Source: Streptosporangiaceae bacterium (GTDB taxonomy: Bacteria; Actinomycetota; Actinomycetes; Streptosporangiales; Streptosporangiaceae). Taken from it: DNA of 6,690 nt. This document shows, piece by piece, positions 1-5,494 of this stretch. Made by a program: the position numbers and the translations under genes. The notes beneath the pieces are model-generated. The model saw nothing but the letters and a program-made list of their open reading frames with translations. It was not told the DNA's origin and made no database searches. The stretch spans positions 1-6,690 of the forward strand of contig JASHXW010000131.1 in NCBI GenBank assembly GCA_030043395.1, in the 5' to 3' direction. Each line of letters begins with the position of its first letter. The stretch's first letter is position 1.

Positions 1-548
1 GTGTCCAGGCACAGCATCGCGCGCGGGTGCCACTCCAGTGCGCTCAGGTAGGGATCGAGGTCAGCGATGCGCGCGCAGAGCATGTTCCCCTGCCCGGCCA
101 TCGGCTCGATCAGCAGGTCAGGGCCGTCATCGGGCAGATTGTCCAGCAGCGGCAGCAAAGCCTCGCGCACCCGGCCGAGCCCGGCGGCCCGGTCCGGCCC
201 GATGGCTGATCCGGCGTGGACGATCACTCCGCGCGCTGCGATGCCGGCTGCCCGGCGCAAGCAGTGCTCAAGCATCGAGGCGGAACGCACTCCCACTGCC
301 GGATCAGGCGAACCCAGGTTGACCAGGTAGGGAGCATGGACGAAGACCGGCAGGCCGGTGGCCTCGACGTGCGCGCGCAACGCGCCGGACTGCCCGTCCA
401 CGCCGGCTGACTGCGCCCAGGCACGCGGGTTGGTGACGAAGATCTGGATCGCTTCGGCGCCGACCGCCTTGGCGTACTTCAGGCTGCCGGCCGCGAGCCC
501 GCCGGAGACAGGCGCGTGCGCGCCGATCGGGCGGCTAGGTGATCGCAT
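1..548 (-). CDS. nfo: Deoxyribonuclease IV (AP endonuclease, EndoIV family), N-terminal part
   Basis: This gene is cut by the window's left edge, leaving 182 codons. The product should be a zinc-dependent TIM-barrel endonuclease that cuts 5' of abasic sites in base excision repair. Visible family motifs, in order: IGAH..VSGGL (residues 8-18), QIFVTNPRAW (35-44), HAPYLVNLGSPD (71-82), VIVHAGS (108-114), LLIEPMAGQG (145-154) and CLDT (180-183, the last codon incomplete). By comparison with E. coli Nfo, H71, H111, E148 and D182 fall where metal ligands are expected. The family is usually about 250-300 aa, so roughly a third is missing. ATG 548 is the only sensible start, because an in-frame TGA lies four codons upstream of it. 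There is no Shine-Dalgarno sequence. A CATGAT hexamer (555-560, minus strand) preceded by TGA would place transcription start at the ATG, so the mRNA may be leaderless. It lies downstream of module 1 but is separated by a strong hairpin. Confidence 0.93.
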   Translation of the reverse strand, partial: MRSPSRPIGAHAPVSGGLAAGSLKYAKAVGAEAIQIFVTNPRAWAQSAGVDGQSGALRAHVEATGLPVFVHAPYLVNLGSPDPAVGVRSASMLEHCLRRAAGIAARGVIVHAGSAIGPDRAAGLGRVREALLPLLDNLPDDGPDLLIEPMAGQGNMLCARIADLDPYLSALEWHPRAMLCLD

Positions 549-611
549 GGGCAGATCATGTCAGGGCCGCGGCTGGTGCTGGCCGGTTTGGCGCCTGCGC
601 CGGACATGCGT

Positions 612-654
612 GCGCCCGCGCCGGCCGTGCCTCCGCAACGGCCGGCGCGGGCGC
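612..654 (-). terminator. Strong GC-rich stem-loop, likely terminator of the DHA2 exporter gene
   Basis: The arms gcgcccgcgccggccgt (612-628) and acggccggcgcgggcgc (638-654) are perfect inverted repeats of 17 bp around a 9-nt loop. The hairpin begins 24 nt past the exporter's stop codon (TAA, 679-681). No U-run follows on the minus strand, which is common for actinobacterial terminators. It separates the exporter from nfo, and being symmetric it could act in both directions. The termination role is inferred from structure and position. Confidence 0.72.
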
Positions 655-678
655 CTCTGGCGAGCGACCCGCCCTGGG

Positions 679-2331
679 TTAGTTGAGCGCGTCCTCGAGC
701 TCGAGGTCCGGCTCGCTTGCGAACCTCGTGCCCGTCTCAAGAGCGGCCGCAGGCATCGCCGATGCACCAGCCATGTCCGCCGGGCCTAGCCGGATCGTGG
801 CGATCACGATCAGCAGGGCCAGGACCGCGATGCCAGCCGCGACCTCGAAGCCGCGGGAGATGCCGACCGCCAGGGCCTGGTGCAGTATCGAGGCCGGCAC
901 GTGCCCGCGGGCCTGAGCGGCCGCCTTCGCGGCCTGAGCCGCTGGCAGGTGCGCCAGGGCCTGGCTGGCCTGGTGCTTGATGCTGTTCGCCACGGCGGTC
1001 CAGGTCACCGTGCCGAGGGCAGCCAGCCCGATCGCTCCGCCGACCTGCTGGCCGGTGTTGAGCATGCTGGACGCTACCCCGGCATCCTCCGACCTGACCT
1101 TGGCGACGGCAGTCAGCGAGATCGGCACGAACAGCATGCCTAGCCCGGTCGCCGTCACCAGCATGGGGCCGAGCAATCCGCCGACGTAGGTGCTGTGCAC
1201 GCCGACCTGAGCGAACCAGAACATGCCGCCAGCGGTGATCGCCGATCCGGCGATCATCAGCGGCCGTGGCCCGGTCCTGGTGATGACCTGCGACATCACG
1301 CCGGACATCGCGACGATCATCAGCGCGAAGGGCAGGAAGGACAGGCCGGAGCGCAGCGCGCTGTAGCCGAGCACGTCCTGCACGAAGATGGTCAGGAAGA
1401 AGAAGATCCCGAACATCGCCGTGGCCAGGATCAGCATCACCGCGTAGGCCCCGGACCTGCTGCGCTCGCGCAGCAACCGCAGCGGGAGCAGTGCATGCTG
1501 GCTGCGCGATTCGATGACCGTGAAGGCCGTCAGCAAGACGACCGCCGCCACCAGCGAGATGACGACCTTAGGGTCACCCCAGTGCGAGACTCCGTGCTGG
1601 TCGGTGCTGGCGTTGGATAGCCCGTAGACCAGGGACGCCACGCCGGCCGTGGCGGTGATGGCGCCGGGCAGGTCGAACCGGCCGCGGCGCCTGGTGGACT
1701 CGGCTAGCACCCAGCGGGCCAGGATCGCCGTGACGATGCCGATCGGCACGTTCACGAACAGCACCCACCGCCAGGACACGTAGGTCGTGAGCAGGCCACC
1801 AGCGACCAGTCCGACCGCGGCGCCGCCGCCGCTCATGGCCGCATAGACGCCCATCGCCCTGTTGCGCTGCGGGCCTTCGGGGAACGTGGTGGTGATCAGC
1901 GCCAGCGCTGTCGGCGCGACCATCGCGCCGCCAACTCCCTGGACGGCCCTTGCGGTGAGCAGCCAGGCCTCACTGTTCGCGAAGCCGCCGAGCAGGGACG
2001 CGATGGAGAACACGAGCAGGCCGATGATGAAGATCCTCCGCCGGCCGAGCAGGTCGCCGGAGCGCCCGCCGAGTAGCAGCAGGCCACCGAACGTGACCGC
2101 GTAGGCGGTGACGACCCATTCCAGGCCGCTGCCGCTAAAGCCCAGCGCGCGCTGAATGTGCGGCAGGGCGACGTTGACGATGGCCGAGTCGAGCACGACC
2201 ATGAGCTGGGCGGTGGCGATGACTATCAGGGCCAGGCCGAGGTGGCGGTGGCCGTGGGCGCCGGGCGCCTCAGGCGCGGCAACTGCGCCGGGAGGATTCG
2301 CCCGGCCGGTAGCCGTATGTGTCGAGGACAC
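679..2331 (-). CDS. MFS drug-efflux transporter, DHA2 (EmrB/QacA-like) family, 14 TM
   Basis: A 550-aa inner-membrane proton/drug antiporter of the 14-helix DHA2 branch, which exports hydrophobic drugs, dyes or antibiotics; the substrate here cannot be read. Motifs: LDSAIVNVALP in TM1 (residues 47-57, the DHA2-type motif D), GGRSGDLLGRRR (88-99, motif A), RAVQGVGGA with Arg128 (motif B), an antiporter motif C region in TM5 (about 167-181) and WRWVLFVNVPIG (187-198). In motif C the usual Gly-Pro pair reads Gly-Leu (VGLVAGG), which may affect coupling. A soluble Ala-rich stretch (about 452-485) precedes the last helix, and the tail is acidic (DLELEDALN). Length is normal for the family. The GTG start is fixed by an AGGAG 6 nt upstream. 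The MarR gene lies upstream on the same strand, 249 nt away, with no obvious terminator and no convincing promoter between them, so co-transcription is plausible. A DHA2-type permease is secure; the specific drug is not. Confidence 0.95.
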   Translation of the reverse strand: MSSTHTATGRANPPGAVAAPEAPGAHGHRHLGLALIVIATAQLMVVLDSAIVNVALPHIQRALGFSGSGLEWVVTAYAVTFGGLLLLGGRSGDLLGRRRIFIIGLLVFSIASLLGGFANSEAWLLTARAVQGVGGAMVAPTALALITTTFPEGPQRNRAMGVYAAMSGGGAAVGLVAGGLLTTYVSWRWVLFVNVPIGIVTAILARWVLAESTRRRGRFDLPGAITATAGVASLVYGLSNASTDQHGVSHWGDPKVVISLVAAVVLLTAFTVIESRSQHALLPLRLLRERSRSGAYAVMLILATAMFGIFFFLTIFVQDVLGYSALRSGLSFLPFALMIVAMSGVMSQVITRTGPRPLMIAGSAITAGGMFWFAQVGVHSTYVGGLLGPMLVTATGLGMLFVPISLTAVAKVRSEDAGVASSMLNTGQQVGGAIGLAALGTVTWTAVANSIKHQASQALAHLPAAQAAKAAAQARGHVPASILHQALAVGISRGFEVAAGIAVLALLIVIATIRLGPADMAGASAMPAAALETGTRFASEPDLELEDALN

Positions 2332-2337
2332 AGCGGT

Positions 2338-2342
2338 CTCCT
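2338..2342 (-). promoter_or_regulatory. Shine-Dalgarno of the DHA2 exporter
   Basis: On the minus strand AGGAG sits 6 nt before the GTG at 2331. It decides the start codon for an N-terminus (VSSTHTATGR) that has no homology to guide the choice. Confidence 0.8.
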
Positions 2343-2374
2343 AACCTTCGTTTGGGCGTGCAGGTCCTACGCCA

Positions 2375-2390
2375 CGACCAGGCATGGTCG
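2375..2390. promoter_or_regulatory. 16-bp inverted repeat in the leader of the DHA2 exporter
   Basis: CGACCA (2375-2380) and TGGTCG (2385-2390) form a perfect 6-bp inverted repeat around GGCA, centred about 50 bp upstream of the exporter's GTG. It could be an operator for a separate exporter promoter or a small mRNA hairpin. It does not resemble the dyads in front of the MarR gene. The rest of the 249-bp gap (2332-2580) shows no gene and no convincing -35/-10 pair. Confidence 0.3.
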
Positions 2391-2580
2391 GGCGCGCAAG
2401 AAAGTGGAAGTTCAGATCTGGCTTCGTGTACCGGCCGCGTGGATCGCGGCGGATGCCCCGTGTATGTGATCGCTGCCGATGAACCCTGGTGCGCTAGGTC
2501 GGCGTTCGCGCTGTCAGCAACCTGATGGCCAGGGAATCAGCGCAGTTGCGATTGTCGGCTTTACCGGGCCGCGTGCCTGG

Positions 2581-3099
2581 TCAGGGAGCGACCGGCGTTG
2601 CGGCGTCGATTGCTGAGGTCACCTCCCCGGCGCACTCGGTGGCGGATGCGACCGGCGAGCTCAGCTCGGCCGCGAGTGTCCTGTTCATCTTGCGGACCAG
2701 GTCGAGGAATTGCTTGCGCTCCTCCTCGTCGAGGGCGCGCGACCACGGCATCTGGCGCAGCATCTCCTGCTCCAAGGCTGCCTTGATCTCAAGGCCGCGA
2801 GGCGTGAGCACGAGGTTCTTGATCCGCCGGTCGGTCGGACTCGGCTCTCGCCTGGCCAGCCCACGTCCCTCGAGGGCGTCGGCGATCATGGTCACGAAGG
2901 ATGGGTCGCAGTGCAGCCGCTGGCCCAGGTCCTTCATGGACACTGTGCCGTCAAGCTGACGCAAGGCCTTCATGCAGGACACCGGGAACTGATAGCGATC
3001 GGCGAGCTTTTCGCCTCGCTGCATCAAGTGCGTGATCAGCTCGGTCATGGCATCGAAGATGTCGGTATCGAGCGGCTCACCACCGGGGCACCAGCTCAC
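2581..3099 (-). CDS. MarR-family transcriptional regulator (module 1)
   Basis: A 172-aa winged-helix repressor of the MarR family, which binds DNA as a dimer and is normally released by small phenolic, drug or oxidant signals. The N-terminal helix (about 12-40) should contribute to the dimer interface. The helix-turn-helix follows: SMKDLGQRLHCDPSFVTMIADALEGRGLA is read across residues 54-82, with the recognition helix around DPSFVTMIADAL (65-76). The wing carries the family signature SPTDRRIKNLVLTPRG (87-102, Asp90-Arg91-Arg92). A long C-terminal helical region closes the dimer, then an Ala/Thr/Pro-rich tail. The GTG start has GGGAGG (3105-3110) 5 nt upstream. Cysteines at 4, 42, 64 and 146 allow a redox-sensing idea, but none sits in a motif I can tie to OhrR-type sensing. 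The gene precedes the DHA2 exporter on the same strand and has a promoter overlapped by dyads, so autorepression and control of the exporter are likely. Confidence 0.94.
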   Translation of the reverse strand: MSWCPGGEPLDTDIFDAMTELITHLMQRGEKLADRYQFPVSCMKALRQLDGTVSMKDLGQRLHCDPSFVTMIADALEGRGLARREPSPTDRRIKNLVLTPRGLEIKAALEQEMLRQMPWSRALDEEERKQFLDLVRKMNRTLAAELSSPVASATECAGEVTSAIDAATPVAP

Positions 3100-3104
3100 T
3101 GTCG

Positions 3105-3110
3105 CCTCCC
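3105..3110 (-). promoter_or_regulatory. Shine-Dalgarno of the module 1 MarR gene
   Basis: GGGAGG on the minus strand lies 5 nt before the GTG at 3099. It supports this GTG over the internal ATG of the MTELITH segment. Confidence 0.8.
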
Positions 3111-3155
3111 TTCGCCTGCTATCCGTCGGTGCGGGTTCATGGCACCTTGCCTATG

Positions 3156-3176
3156 TCAACTGTTGAGTGCCTCAAC
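3156..3176. promoter_or_regulatory. Overlapping dyads, probable MarR operator
   Basis: Two inverted repeats share the same bases: TCAAC-T-GTTGA (3156-3166) and GTTGAG-TGC-CTCAAC (3162-3176). They cover the last bases of the predicted -10 box and the predicted start site of the MarR transcript. Size and symmetry fit a MarR dimer site, and the position would block RNA polymerase. A looser related sequence, TTGAGGTTGTCAA (3192-3204), overlaps the -35 box and could be a weaker second site. Binding by the adjacent MarR is inferred. Confidence 0.6.
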
Positions 3177-3204
3177 CATATTCCGGATTACTTGAGGTTG
3201 TCAA
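3175..3204 (-). promoter_or_regulatory. Sigma-70-type promoter of the module 1 MarR gene
   Basis: On the minus strand TTGACA (3204-3199) is a consensus -35 box, and TATGGT (3180-3175) is a reasonable -10 box 18 nt further on. The expected start is near 3168, giving a leader of about 69 nt to the GTG. The promoter begins just past the stop codon of the small gene upstream (3233-3235). Confidence 0.65.
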
Positions 3205-3232
3205 AGGTTATTTCTGCCAACCTCTGAAGGAC

Positions 3233-3550
3233 TCATGGGATCGGGATGTCGCGGTGCTGCCCGGCGATGATCAGCTCGTCCTGCGTGAGCTGGGCGTCCT
3301 TGACCGGGCGCACCGACGTCCAGTGCTTGCCGACGGGGCAGTACTGGAACCGCACCAGGCCAAGCCGAAGGGACTTGACTGACGCGCCAGGGATCCAGAG
3401 GGTCGTGAACAGGTGCCCGTCGCGGCAGCGGACGATAGTCCAGCCGGGGATGCTGGAGTAGCCGGCCCGCCTCGCCGCTATCGTGCCGAGCGCTATCGCC
3501 GCAGTTATCGTCGCGACGACGACCGGTGAGGCTCCCCGCTTGCTTGCCAT
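3233..3550 (-). CDS. Small membrane-anchored protein with two Cys/His pairs, function unknown
   Basis: A 105-aa protein. Residues 9-26 are a hydrophobic, Ala/Val/Ile-rich helix, which with the preceding Lys/Arg suggests an N-terminal anchor or uncleaved signal. The rest is a compact domain: WTIVRCRDGHLFTTLWIPG (37-55), then FQYCPVGKHWTSVRPV (68-83), and the tail GQHRDIPIP (97-105). C42-x3-H46 and C71-x4-H76 form two Cys/His pairs 24 residues apart, the layout of a small zinc ribbon. From memory, similar short proteins with a CxxGHLFTT and CPxGxHW pattern occur widely in actinobacteria without assigned function; I could not check this. ATG 3550 is the only usable start in frame. It lies 46 bp inside the end of the exporter gene upstream and has no clear Shine-Dalgarno, so translation may be coupled to the exporter. 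Zinc binding is inferred. Confidence 0.82.
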   Translation of the reverse strand: MASKRGASPVVVATITAAIALGTIAARRAGYSSIPGWTIVRCRDGHLFTTLWIPGASVKSLRLGLVRFQYCPVGKHWTSVRPVKDAQLTQDELIIAGQHRDIPIP

Positions 3551-4881
3551 GCCTGGAATGATAAGCGGAGCGCATCCTCCTCGCTCAGCTCCGAATCGGG
3601 CGGCACGGCTGCCGCTGCCTCTGCCTCTGGCGCGGGCGCGTCGGGCTGCCCGCGCTTGTAGCGGGTGAACGCGGGCAGCGCCAGCCCGATCACGAGGGCT
3701 CCGGCGACAGTCGCGAGTCCTCCGGCGAAGGCGCTGATGACCGGCGTCGTCAGCGAGCCCAGCGCTCCGGCCTCGAGGTTGCCGATCTGGCCGCCGCCAG
3801 CCCCGACAACGTAGTCCGCGGCCGTCACGCGGCCGCGAAGCTGGTCAGGCGTGACGGTCTGGACCATGGAACTGCGGAAGACGACCGTGAAGACGTCCGC
3901 GGCTCCGGCGATCGCCAGCAGGCTCAGCGTCAGCCACAGGGTCGGCGCGACCGCGAAGCCGGCGAAGGCCGCTCCCCAGATGGCGACCATGAAGAGCATC
4001 GCCCGGCCTTGCCGGCGGACATGCCTGATCGGCCCGGACAGTCCGGCGCTGATCAGGCCACCGACGCCGATGGCGGCGGTGAACAAGCCCAGGGTGGTGG
4101 GGTTGCCGCCGAACCGCTCGGCGTTGATCGCGGGAAACAGGGCGATTGGCAGGGCGAACACGGTTGCATTGAGGTCGGCCAGGAACGCCCCGGCCAGTAC
4201 CTGGTTGCGGCGGATGAAAGCCACTCCCTCGGCAACGGCGCGCGGCCCTGGCCGGGCCGCGCCGGCGTGCGCCGGCTGCGGGGGCAGTCCGGCGACCCCG
4301 TACAGCGAGCCGGCGAAGCTCAGCGCGTCGACCAGGTAGCACGCCCGCAGCCCGAGCGCTGGCGTCGCTGCGATCAGGCCCGCGAGTGCTGGGCCGACGG
4401 TCAGCATGACCTGCATGTTGATCCGGTTCAGCGCAAGGCCGGCCGGAAGCAGGTCGGCGCTGAGCAGATTCGGCGCGAAGGTCTGCCTGGCCGGGCCGCT
4501 AATCGCGCTGAGCGAGGACTGGATCGCGACCAGGGCATAGATCAGCCAGACCTGGTTCAGCCCGGCGAACGCCTGCGCCGCCAGCCCGGCGGACACGGCG
4601 GACAGGCAGCAACTGGTGACCAGGACTACCTTGCGGCGGTCGAACGCGTCGGCGAGCGAGCCGCCGAACAAGCCGATAGTGAGCGTGGGGATCATCTGCG
4701 CAAGGCCGATGGCCCCGACCTCGAACGACGAGTGCGTCAGGTCGTAGACCTGCAGGGGGACGGCGAAATAGGTGAGCGCAGTGCCGATGGAGGACAGTCC
4801 CGATCCGATCCACAACCGCCGGAATGGCCGGGACTGCCGCAAGGGGCTGATGTCCGCGAACAGGCGACTGATTCGTGGCAC
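3505..4881 (-). CDS. MFS exporter, MFS_3 / EntS-like (DHA3) type, 12 TM
   Basis: A 458-aa inner-membrane permease of the DHA3 group, which includes the enterobactin exporter EntS and macrolide pumps. The likely role is proton-driven export of a drug or siderophore-like compound, and the substrate is unknown. Markers: SPLRQSRPFRRLWIGSGLSS leading into TM1 (12-31), GGSLADAFDRRKV (73-85, motif A), SGPARQTFAPNLL with helix-breaking Gly-Pro (128-140), NRINMQVMLTVGPALAGLI (152-170) and TPDQLRGRVTAADYVVG (344-360), a signature of this group in the C-terminal half. Twelve hydrophobic segments are spread over about 20-405, followed by a cytoplasmic Ala/Pro/Glu-rich tail (410-458). The GTG start has AGGAG 9 nt upstream (4891-4895). 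It is transcribed away from the MarR gene at 4958 from a shared palindromic control region, which points to repression by that MarR. The 3' end overlaps the small gene downstream. Confidence 0.93.
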   Translation of the reverse strand: MPRISRLFADISPLRQSRPFRRLWIGSGLSSIGTALTYFAVPLQVYDLTHSSFEVGAIGLAQMIPTLTIGLFGGSLADAFDRRKVVLVTSCCLSAVSAGLAAQAFAGLNQVWLIYALVAIQSSLSAISGPARQTFAPNLLSADLLPAGLALNRINMQVMLTVGPALAGLIAATPALGLRACYLVDALSFAGSLYGVAGLPPQPAHAGAARPGPRAVAEGVAFIRRNQVLAGAFLADLNATVFALPIALFPAINAERFGGNPTTLGLFTAAIGVGGLISAGLSGPIRHVRRQGRAMLFMVAIWGAAFAGFAVAPTLWLTLSLLAIAGAADVFTVVFRSSMVQTVTPDQLRGRVTAADYVVGAGGGQIGNLEAGALGSLTTPVISAFAGGLATVAGALVIGLALPAFTRYKRGQPDAPAPEAEAAAAVPPDSELSEEDALRLSFQAWQASGEPHRSSSRR

Positions 4882-4890
4882 GGCGGAGCG

Positions 4891-4895
4891 CTCCT
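4891..4895 (-). promoter_or_regulatory. Shine-Dalgarno of the EntS-like exporter
   Basis: AGGAG on the minus strand, 9 nt before the GTG at 4881. It lies within the predicted 30-nt leader (4911-4882), so unlike the divergent MarR mRNA this message has a normal leader. Confidence 0.7.
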
Positions 4896-4917
4896 GACTG
4901 GCCGGGGGGTTGACCCG

Positions 4918-4926
4918 ATTGTAACA
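4918..4926 (-). promoter_or_regulatory. Extended -10 promoter for the EntS-like exporter
   Basis: On the minus strand TGT-TACAAT occupies 4926-4918, the left end of the palindrome. It has the TGn extension and a good -10 hexamer. The predicted start is near 4911, followed by a 30-nt leader with a Shine-Dalgarno. No good -35 box is seen at 17-18 nt, as is usual for extended -10 promoters. Confidence 0.55.
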
Positions 4927-4942
4927 GCACTTACGTAAGTGC

Positions 4943-4951
4943 TGTTACAAT
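4943..4951 (+). promoter_or_regulatory. Extended -10 promoter for the module 2 MarR gene
   Basis: TG-T-TACAAT (4943-4951) is the mirror copy at the right end of the palindrome. Counting 7 nt beyond the hexamer puts the start at 4958, exactly the A of the MarR ATG. A -35 contact at the usual spacing would fall on the -10 box of the leftward promoter. Confidence 0.58.
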
Positions 4952-4957
4952 TTGGCG

Positions 4958-5482
4958 ATGGTGACTGAGGACACCGCTCCCGACCCGACCGAGCAAGGTC
5001 AGTGGCGGCCGCTACGCCTGCTGCTGCAGGCAATGGACGACGAGATCTCCCGCATCTACGCCGAGCGGCGCATCGAAGGGCTGAAGCCGAACTGGGTGAT
5101 GGAGCTGATCAGGCTGGATCTTCGCGGTCCGATGACGATCACCGAGCTGGCGGAGTCGGTCCAGCGGACGCACTCGGCCATGAGCCAGAAGGTCGCCGCC
5201 ATGCGTGCGGCCGGGCTGGTGCGGACCACGGTCGGAGCCGATGCCCGCAGCAAGAAGGTGACGCTGACAGCGAAGGCGCGAGGCATGATGCCCCTGCTCG
5301 TCGCCGAGTGGCGAGCGACCGAGGCGGCGGTGGCGGAGATTGAGCAGGAAATTCCCTACTCGCTGAGCCGGGTGGTCGCCGACATCGAGAACGCGTTGCG
5401 GCGCCGGAGCTTCCATGACCGTATTGCCGACAACCTGGCCGATGATCCCGCGTGGAGTAGAGCGGCCGACCATTTTCGGTAA
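4958..5482 (+). CDS. MarR-family transcriptional regulator (module 2), probably leaderless
   Basis: A 174-aa winged-helix regulator of the MarR family. The first 15 or so residues are polar; helix 1 (about 16-38) should join the dimer interface. The helix-turn-helix spans MTITELAESVQRTHSAMSQKVAAMRAAGLV (59-88), with the recognition helix near THSAMSQKVAAM (71-82). The wing reads TVGADARSKKVTLTAKARG (91-109): the usual Asp-x-Arg is kept (Asp95-Arg97), but the second Arg of the common DxRRxK pattern is Ser98. The C-terminal helices run from about 112 to 150. ATG 4958 is preferred over TTG 4952 and GTG 4961 because it coincides with the start site predicted from the extended -10 box; there is no Shine-Dalgarno for any of the three. 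It is divergent from the EntS-like exporter, the classic arrangement for a local repressor. It bears little resemblance to the other MarR in the window outside the common fold. Confidence 0.93.
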   Translation: MVTEDTAPDPTEQGQWRPLRLLLQAMDDEISRIYAERRIEGLKPNWVMELIRLDLRGPMTITELAESVQRTHSAMSQKVAAMRAAGLVRTTVGADARSKKVTLTAKARGMMPLLVAEWRATEAAVAEIEQEIPYSLSRVVADIENALRRRSFHDRIADNLADDPAWSRAADHFR

Positions 5483-5494
5483 CACTTCTCTTCC

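Larger units (their letters stand above)
4918..4951. promoter_or_regulatory. Perfect 34-bp palindrome, probable double MarR operator
   Basis: The arm attgtaacagcacttac (4918-4934) is followed directly by its exact reverse complement (4935-4951), with no spacer. Each half also contains a smaller dyad, GTAA-N6-TTAC (4921-4934 and 4935-4948), and the centre reads ACTTACGTAAGT. This fits either one MarR dimer at the centre or two dimers on abutting 14-bp boxes. It lies between the divergent exporter and MarR genes and covers both predicted promoters. Control by the MarR encoded at 4958 is inferred from position and symmetry. Confidence 0.85.

Noticed and set aside
693..706. 14-bp perfect palindrome CCTCGAGCTCGAGG
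   Set aside because: It lies inside the exporter's acidic C-terminal codons (Leu/Glu repeats), and such codons give CTCGAG runs by chance; no regulatory role is suggested by its position.
1195..1620. 141-aa plus-strand frame inside the DHA2 exporter
   Set aside because: It is a His/Asp/Gln-rich antisense shadow of the transporter with no start signal.
3194..3224. Inverted repeat GAGGTTG / CAACCTC as a terminator of the small gene ending at 3233
   Set aside because: The stem is only 7 bp with a 17-nt loop and no U-run, and it overlaps the -35 box of the MarR promoter; it is better read as part of that AGGTT-rich promoter region.
3201..3575. 124-aa open frame on the minus strand overlapping the small gene
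   Set aside because: It is in another frame of the 105-aa gene, is Arg/Pro/His-rich as expected for a shifted GC-rich frame, and lacks the coherent helix and motif pattern of the 105-aa product.
4009..4938. 309-aa open frame on the plus strand opposite the EntS-like exporter
   Set aside because: It is a long antisense frame caused by high GC content; the translation is Gly/Arg/Gln-rich without motifs, while the opposite strand encodes a clear transporter.
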